DNA from: Portulaca oleracea
Taxonomy: Eukaryota > Streptophyta > Magnoliopsida > Caryophyllales > Portulacaceae
Direction of reading: 5' to 3'
Assembly (NCBI GenBank): GCA_029582165.1
Contig: CM055877.1
Span: 37,034,749 to 37,098,748, forward strand
DNA length: 64,000 bases
Below are positions 57,601-64,000 of this stretch, piece by piece. Made by a program: the position numbers and the translations under genes. The notes beneath the pieces were generated by a model, which ran no database searches, was not told the DNA's origin, and was given only the letters and a program-made list of their open reading frames with translations. Positions within the stretch are counted from its first letter, which is position 1. Every line of letters starts with the position of its first letter.

Positions 57601-57862
57601 GCTCGGACATCCGTATTAAAAAATTGGAGGCAATGAGTATCGGTGAGGCATCAAATAATGTGTCATCAGATTTTGAGACACACCTGTTCCGAAAGAAGCG
57701 ACTGTACACCCGCCTCCAGTTTCTGCAACAAAAGGGAGGGTGAAACGGACAAGGACCCCCGCTGAGATTGCGGCTGAACAGAAAGCATGCGCTCGACGGT
57801 GCAAGTGTTGCGATGCAATAGCAATGCATGACAGCAGAAACTGCCCTGGGCGTTACCACTGA
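54603..57862 (+). pseudogene. FAR1-type MULE transposase, copy B (full length, broken)
   Basis: Three exons. Exon 1 is 54603-54622 (MDNLDM). Intron 1 (54623-55350) has GT/AG borders. Exon 2 runs 55351-56468 with the FAR1 domain (MHFDDILKAKAFYEKYA, KGKNGVLWKVFVC) and DDE region (GDLLSFDTKHKTNRYK, DTVVTDQDLAIKDGV). Exon 3 starts at 56707 and encodes YCICHIMRKPPEKVG, TTSGLESENSMFGKL, the SWIM finger CSCPFFNLQGIPCA, and a C-terminal Cys/His knuckle (CKCCDAIAMHDSRNCP) ending at 57862. Lesions: a lost T near 55710, Q-to-stop near 55735, donor of intron 2 changed from GG to AA (56468-56469), and a stop at 57370-57372 in the SWIM finger. Host FHY3/FAR1 genes share this fold, but the decay and repeats argue for a transposon. 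Confidence 0.85.
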
Positions 57863-58579
57863 TTTTTACTTTTTTTGTTGTTTTTTTCATTTTAATACAT
57901 TTGTTTCGAGACTTTGGTTGTTGTTTGGGCACACAAACTTTGGTTGGTTGTTCCGGGCACATTGTTTGAATATTTCATTTTATAAACTGCCACTTTGGTT
58001 GTGTGTTTTAAATAAAGACATTTGTTTTTGATAATTCGGTTGGAACAAAGCTATTATTAGTGATCATCAGCATTCAAATGAATGGACATCAATGGATTCG
58101 GTGATGGGCATGCAATATTCAATGGATTGGACATCAATGCATTTAATGATGGGCATGTGTATAATGCACATTGTCATTGCTTAGTAGTAATATTTTGATG
58201 TTTATTTTTCATGAATAATAGTTCATGTCCATTCATATATATGTTTGATGTCCATTCAGATATTTGATATTGTCCATTTACAATGTCTATATCACTAGTG
58301 TCTGATGTCCATTTCGTTACGTATGTATAATGCACCTTTTGTCACTGTTTTAGTAGTAATATTTGATGTCCATATCTCAATATTGGTGTCCATATCAATT
58401 ATATCTAATGTACATTGTCATTTATATAAAAAGAGTGAGGCATGTTTTTGGATTTATGCATGCCATAACTTTTAGTGTCCATATTAGTCATGTCTGATGT
58501 CCATAATAATTATGTCTAATGTCCATATTAATCACTATTTCCTTTTTTATAGTATTCACACTTTTCAGAAATAAAAAAA

Positions 58580-58624
<45 letters not shown>

Positions 58625-58911
58625 CAGTCACAAAAGTCAAAATTACTCAATGGTCATCAATGTAGTAGGTGATGGTCATCACACAGTTACTAAAAATGGT
58701 CAACCAAAAGCGTGCATACATGCCACTATTTTGAGACAAAAAAATCCCAAAATGCCTCCATTACAAGTAATTCCCAAAAAAAAAATGTGCACACATCCCA
58801 CTATTTTGAGACAAAAAAAATCCCAAAATGCCTCCATTACAAGCAATTACCCAAAAAAAATGTGCATACATGAAGATGTTTTGAGACAAAAAATCCCACT
58901 AATGCTTGGAG
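57863..58911. other. Spacer between convergent FAR1 and Ulp1 genes
   Basis: No gene is seen. 58040-58560 carries about 18 variants of GATGTCCAT or ATGGACATC. A (TA)n tract lies at 58578-58621, followed by a 75-bp tandem repeat at 58712-58905. Confidence 0.75.
58712..58905 (+). repeat. 75-bp tandem repeat, about 2.5 units
   Basis: Units start GTGCA(T/C)ACAT at 58712, 58787 and 58862, and share ATTTTGAGACAAAAAA and CCAAAATGCCTCCATTACAA. They end at the stop codon of the Ulp1 gene. Confidence 0.88.
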
Positions 58912-61900
58912 TCATCCTAGGCTCGCGTCCGGGTGGAGGCGCCCGTGCTTATGCCAGTACATTGTCTTCTTCATCACTTGTTCTCTTACTTGATTGCCTT
59001 CGTATGTGACGATGTCATGGCAATAATGTCTTCTCAAAGCCAAGAGCCCCTCTGACTGCAAAACATATTATCGGTGGTGATAACTAGGACAATGTTGATA
59101 GCAAGAATGAAAATGTATGCAATTGAAGATAACAAATACTCACATCATCCTCATGTAGCCCACATTCCCATTTATCAGGACCAAAGAAGGTCTCCATATG
59201 ACGCATGCATTATATACCGCTATCAAACTCATTTGTTGATGACCTCCAATGCATCTTTAAGTATTCCCATTTAACCTCGGTGATGATCTCGAACCGCAGG
59301 CATCCCATTGCATTTTGCAACCGTGATATGCAGTCTGACTGTGGTCACGAAATGTTAACATTAATGTTGAGGATAAAGTTAGTCTACAAGTAAAAATATA
59401 GATCAAATTAATACATACAACTTCATCTGGGACAGGCCCGTAGGCTTGCTTGCGTGAAAGTGTCTGTCCCCAGCTGTTCTTCCTGCTATCTATAATGTAA
59501 ACAAACTCATTGTTCTTCTTCTGCATGTCCAGGCAAGGCACAAAGAAGTGGCCATTGAAATGCAACGACACCATAATCTAATACATGATGGAAGTGTGCA
59601 TTAGCTAAATTTTTATGGGACATGAGATATACTCAAAATGAACATCACCACACAAGCCGCTTTAGTGTCCTAACAATAAGTCATAAAGAAAAAGGGACAC
59701 ATAAATTTTATCCAAGAAGAACTCTACCTCCAAGAAGAACTCATTTTCTTATGGGAATCACATGAATATACTAGTGGATTACACTTTATATGTGTATGTA
59801 AATATAGTAGTAATGGTAGTCATTAATTAGTTTTTAAACACAATACATGCTGGAAAAATGGACATCAAATAAAAATTGTAATGGACATCAGAAATAATCA
59901 TTATGAGCATCACTTAATGTAAGAAAGGTGCACACTTGATGTATGAAAAAAAAGGCACTATAAACTTAGAATTATTACCATGTCGACTTTCTTAATGTCA
60001 ATCCATGAGCATCGTACAAGCTCCCGAGATGCCACTATGAAGAATGCGTCAAATCGCTGCTCTTCGGTTGTTGACATGTAATCGTCCTGTTCACATATTT
60101 TCTCCTACATATGGACACAATGTAAAAAAGTTTGGTGTTACTCCAGTCATCACTCGGTATGAAGAATGGGTCAGGAGCGGCACTTACAACGGCTTCTAGT
60201 GGTATGAAGAATCTACTCGGTGTACCCGAGCCTCGTTTCAGCTCATAGTCGTTGAGAATGGAGGTGAAAACATTGACCACGTTCACCTATGTTGCATAAA
60301 TGACATGGTAGTAATAACAAAAAATACCCTATCAAAAAATGAACATCAAGTATGATGGTTTTTTACTTGAACGGGTGCCCCTGGAGTTAACGAGTTAATC
60401 TGCGACCTCGTTGCAATGACACTGTCAGAAACATATAGTTGTTCCCTGCAAAGTACATCACTTGTGAGATATCAAAGCAACCGTAAAACCATCTGTTAAT
60501 TGACATATCGACCTAAATATAACTCATTGTTCTATTTACTTACACGGGGCGAAGTCCCTTAGCATCTGCGGGTGAAAGGAAAACATAATTGCATATTATC
60601 TTCTCCTTCATTTTCAAGTTGAAGTCCCTACTCGTCACCCGAACATTATACGGTGAACAAAACTTCTCCGACAACTTCTTCTTTGCTCTCTGGGGATTCC
60701 GTCGTTGGACGGCACCACCTACATTGGACTGCGCCCCCTGACGTACATCGTTGCAATGTGCGTCTCAAGCACCTTTTTCCCCTTCAGGTTATCCTCATTG
60801 ATTGATGTATTTGTACTTTGATGTGATGGTGGGGGGAGGGGGTACAGAAGAAGGGTACATTGGACGTTTCGTCCTTGACCCAGATCGTACTATGGTTTTT
60901 CCCCTGGGCATGGGGGTTTTGCCATGTGGGGGAGGAGGGGGGGAGGTGTTGGCTGGTTGGTATGTGCATCTGTTACAGGCCTCGGGGCAGGTGTCAGTGC
61001 GGTCATCTCTGGTATCAGTGTCCAGTTCGGCATTGTCATGTCCTGCTCAAATTGCCTGTTGGACACCCTGTCAACCATGTCATAAAATGCATCCATGGAT
61101 GGTCTGATCCACCACTCGTCATCCTGCGATGTCAATGGACCCTTGTTCGATACTTCTAGACCAACGGGACAGTCAGTGGCGGCAGGTGGACTCCTGTTCG
61201 ATACATCTGGCACCGGTTGCTCCCCATCAGGCAGCATCTCACCACACGCCTTAGACACCATTTCTCGCACCTCATTCATGGTGGCTGTTCCATTGTATTT
61301 CTTAGAAATAAATGCAAAATATTGGGACAAAGAGACCCTTGCATCAACCATAGCTTTGATGCGTACTTGTAACCCATCGAGGTCACCCTACAAAACATAT
61401 GGACATCCGATAATTGAGCAAAATAATTTTAAAAACCAAAGAAACCCCCACACACAAGAGATCGCAATGAACTATATTGGTGGTATAGAATGGACTTCAA
61501 ACATTAATGACATGGACAACAACCATTACTGTTACGGACATCAAACAAGAACCCACAAAGAAATGCAATGGACAACAACAATTGGTGATAAGGACATCAA
61601 AAATTAGAAACTTGAAATGGAATAAGACATCAACAATTGGTGATATGGACATAAAAAAATTATCCATGAAATGGAATGGACAACAACAATTAGTAATATA
61701 GACATCAAAAATTATCACACAAAAACCATTAATGAAATTGAACGGACAGCAACCATTATTGTTATGAATATCACACAAAAACCACAAACAAAATATACTC
61801 ATGAAATATAACGGACAACAACAATTAATTGGTGATATGGACATCACTAATGGTTAGTTGGATTACAAAATTGGAACCCAAGTCAAACAATGGTGATATG

Positions 61901-63671
61901 GACATCACACAATGCTGATATGGACAACAACAGTCTGATACTCATCAAGAATTACCAAAATGGAATGGAATGGACATCAACAATCATTGATATGGACATC
62001 ACATGTATTACAAGAGGACATCAGATCTTAATCATCAAACATTAATGCATACGAAGAATTAGATACAAAAAGGTGCACCTGCAGTCAATGCATATTATGG
62101 GGGCCCTCGGATTTTGCACGTCGCATAGCATCATCTAGCGGGTGCTGTACTGGAGGCTCAAGACGACACTTACCAAACGCCTTCATGCTAGTCTCCTCTG
62201 ATATCCGTTCTTTTAGCAATATTTCATTCCATTTTGACATTGTTGGGAAGCCACGGTCTTCCCGTCTCGATGTGCACACGATTTTGTCCAAGTAGAACAT
62301 GTGCAATTGACATGCGAAAACAGTGAAACGAACCAAAAAAGGTATAATTATGATGTACACCGCACACATACAAATATTACCATCAAGAAGACGATCGGCC
62401 CCTCAAACTCTTGCCTCGGGTTTGCAAGTTTCTTTTTGTATGCATCATTTAGACGGTCTATGGTGTACTGGCACCAACTGTAGCTTTTCACCCGTTCAAT
62501 ATTCATGACATTCTTGACAAAAAAAGGCGAGCAATGGCGTTGTTGGTTGCCATGGAAGAATGTGGCAACCAAGAACAAGATAAAGTGTTTCTTGAATTTG
62601 TCACCGCCATCACTATATCTCAACACAATGTCAGGCATTTCAGACAACAATGGTGTCCCTATGTCCAGCCCCCAATCAGTACGCAACTCACTAAGGGTCG
62701 CCTTGAATTCTGCATCAGCAACCCTCTCGTCAGGGACCTCAACAATTTGTTGGTCGCCATATGGCACCCCCATTGTGATGTACACGTCCATGGGTGTTAC
62801 CTCCAACTGCTTGTTTTTAATCTATCTCCAACAAACTGACAAATGGATTGTATTTCTCGCATAGCCAACTAGCTAGATCACCCGAAATTTTCCTCAGTCC
62901 TAAGTCAAGAAAGGCCTTGAAGCCCATATCCACTACAGCGGCTTTCTGCTCATCCTTCATGTTCTCTACCAGATATCTAAACCCATTTGGCGACATCCGC
63001 GTGGGGAAAATCTTTACTCCCTTCTTAATACTAGGCCCACCTTTTGATGTGTTTTTTGTTGATGATCGATTCGTCGTGGTGTGCGTAGCAGCCTTCCTTG
63101 AGGGGGGGGTTGTGGGTTAAAATTCAGCTTTGACGACCCCCCTTCTTGGTTGCATTTAGTAGTTCGCCTCTTTTTCCTGGCATACTTCTTACTAGTCATG
63201 TCCTTGCCAACCACACTGCACATAATGCACATCAACCCCCAAAAATGCAAGCACATATACACCACGTGAAACTTTTAACAGGACATCAAATTATGAAACG
63301 AAAACGAAATGATAGTTTTCAAAAAAGTCTCACCTTGCATGCTGATCCGGGCATTATACATCAGTTGTGACATCCCGTTCAGCATTCCGTTTCAGTTGTT
63401 GACCAGGGACAAGAGGGCATTCCGTCATGTCACGTATCACGGGCGTGGATTGTGCCAGCTGAGGGGTTGAATAGGTCAACCCAACGTCACCTTCCTCCCT
63501 CACAGGATCAGAAACCCCTGAAATATGGGGTGGGAGGGGGCTACTGGGGTTGTCACACATATTCATCATGTCACCCAACGATATTTCGGTCAACACCATT
63601 CCAGCTGTTTCTGTCACATGCTGAACCTTGCTCATTTCATCCACTAACGACGTAAACAGGGACTCAACTGA
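58912..63671 (-). pseudogene. Ulp1-type (C48) protease gene of MULE origin
   Basis: A minus-strand gene of about nine exons. Ulp1 proteases process SUMO, and such genes are known cargo of plant MULEs. The N-terminus starts at MDEMSKVQHV. The next exon (63229-62383) has FPTRMSPNGFRYLVENMKDE, KAAVVDMGFKAFLDL, VTPMDVYITMGVPYG and SYSWCQYTIDRLNDAYKKKL, the domain usually found N-terminal to transposon Ulp1. Later exons: LHMFYLDKIV (62302-62079), DGLQVRIKAMVDARVSLSQY (from 61387), REQLYVSDSVIATRSQ, FTSILNDYELKRGSG, EEQRFDAFFIVASRELVRCS, then the catalytic part HFNGHFFVPCLDM and YIIDSRK, and finally FDSGI, stop, CMRHMETFFG. There the catalytic Cys of the usual DCG is Ser (59219-59221) and a TAA follows (59210-59212). 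Several frameshifts are present. Confidence 0.78.
61388..62078. repeat. Intron of the Ulp1 gene packed with ATGGACATCA variants
   Basis: The intron has GT/AG borders on the minus strand. It contains about 20 variants of ATGGACA(T/A)CA in 640 bp, commonly as GGTGATATGGACATCA, irregularly spaced at 25-45 bp. No coding. Confidence 0.8.
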
Positions 63672-64000
63672 TTAGTAACAGGTTAATGCACATATAAGAG
63701 TCAATATATGCCCATTTTCATACTCAACTTTTAATTTATGTCCATTTTTTCAAAAACTTTCCCATAATTTAATCACCACTCATTACAACTTACAAACAAA
63801 ACCTACACCTACATTCAATTCGATCTACTGTCCTCTACTGATGCCCAATAACCCTATAAATCAAAATACTCGAAAAATCCAACCAAAATCATCATTTTAA
63901 CACAAAGAAACATAAAACTCCATCTGATATCAAGGATACCAACAGAAAACGCATCCAACCACCAATGTTCTCTGATTTTACAACCATGGACATCCGAATT
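63672..64000. other. Upstream region of the Ulp1 gene
   Basis: AT-rich with scattered ATGTCCAT words (63730, 63986). No TIR could be recognised before the window ends. The minus-strand frame before MDEMSK is open back to a possible acceptor (AATCAG) near 63672, so an upstream exon outside the window is possible. Confidence 0.5.

Noticed and set aside
54603..57862. A host FHY3/FAR1 transcription-factor gene
   Set aside because: It has splice-site loss, frameshifts and internal stops, an almost identical tandem partner, and element-type repeats around it. A transposon pseudogene fits better.
58650..59009. A 119-codon plus-strand frame
   Set aside because: It arises from the 75-bp tandem repeats and the antisense of the last Ulp1 exon.

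Overview
This window looks like nuclear DNA from a flowering plant, probably a eudicot. The evidence is its content: Ty3/Gypsy elements of the Tat type with two RNase H domains, plant-mobile-domain (PMD) proteins, FAR1-type and OTU-carrying Mutator-like transposases (MULEs), a non-LTR retrotransposon, long-TIR MITEs, (TA)n tracts and AT-rich spacers. I found no convincing host gene, rRNA, tRNA or CRISPR array. Almost every coding stretch is a transposable-element gene, and nearly all are broken. The species cannot be named from the sequence alone.

Layout. 1-2571 (minus) is the gag and protease part of a Tat element that runs off the left edge. 3464-7793 (plus) is the RT, RNase H, archaeal-type RNase H and integrase part of a nearly identical element; 271 bp at the window edge is an inverted repeat of its start. 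Downstream, on the opposite strand, lie two accessory genes with introns and TATA boxes of their own: a DUF7745-like gene (8030-9492) and a PMD gene (10736-14207). An LTR follows at 15276. A second, diverged Tat element (16824-25228) has the same order but has lost nearly all of pol, which leaves gag fused to the last seven codons of pol.

From 22987 on, the window is a direct tandem duplication. Copy A is 22987-40702 and copy B is 40700-57049, with the join at 40700. Each copy holds, in order: tandem repeats and an LTR, a minus-strand LINE, a minus-strand Tat gag/protease fragment, a plus-strand PMD gene, a convergent minus-strand MULE transposase followed by an OTU-type protease, an AT-rich region with three kinds of foldback sequence, and the 5' part of a plus-strand FAR1-type transposase. 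Only copy B keeps the FAR1 3' exon (to 57862). It is followed by a convergent Ulp1-type (C48) protease gene (58912-63671), and both lie in spacer DNA filled with a degenerate GATGTCCAT/ATGGACATC word.

Most notable: (1) about 14 palindromes built on AAACCC-GCCTAGG-GGTTT, each carrying a telobox-like core and many beside a GGCCCA (site II) word, placed upstream of the sense LTR promoter and both antisense promoters of the first Tat element; (2) the clean 17.7-kb tandem duplication, in which the two copies of several genes have decayed at different essential positions; (3) two neighbouring MULE-type elements each carrying a deubiquitinase- or deSUMOylase-like gene; (4) short templated rearrangements that separate the two copies.
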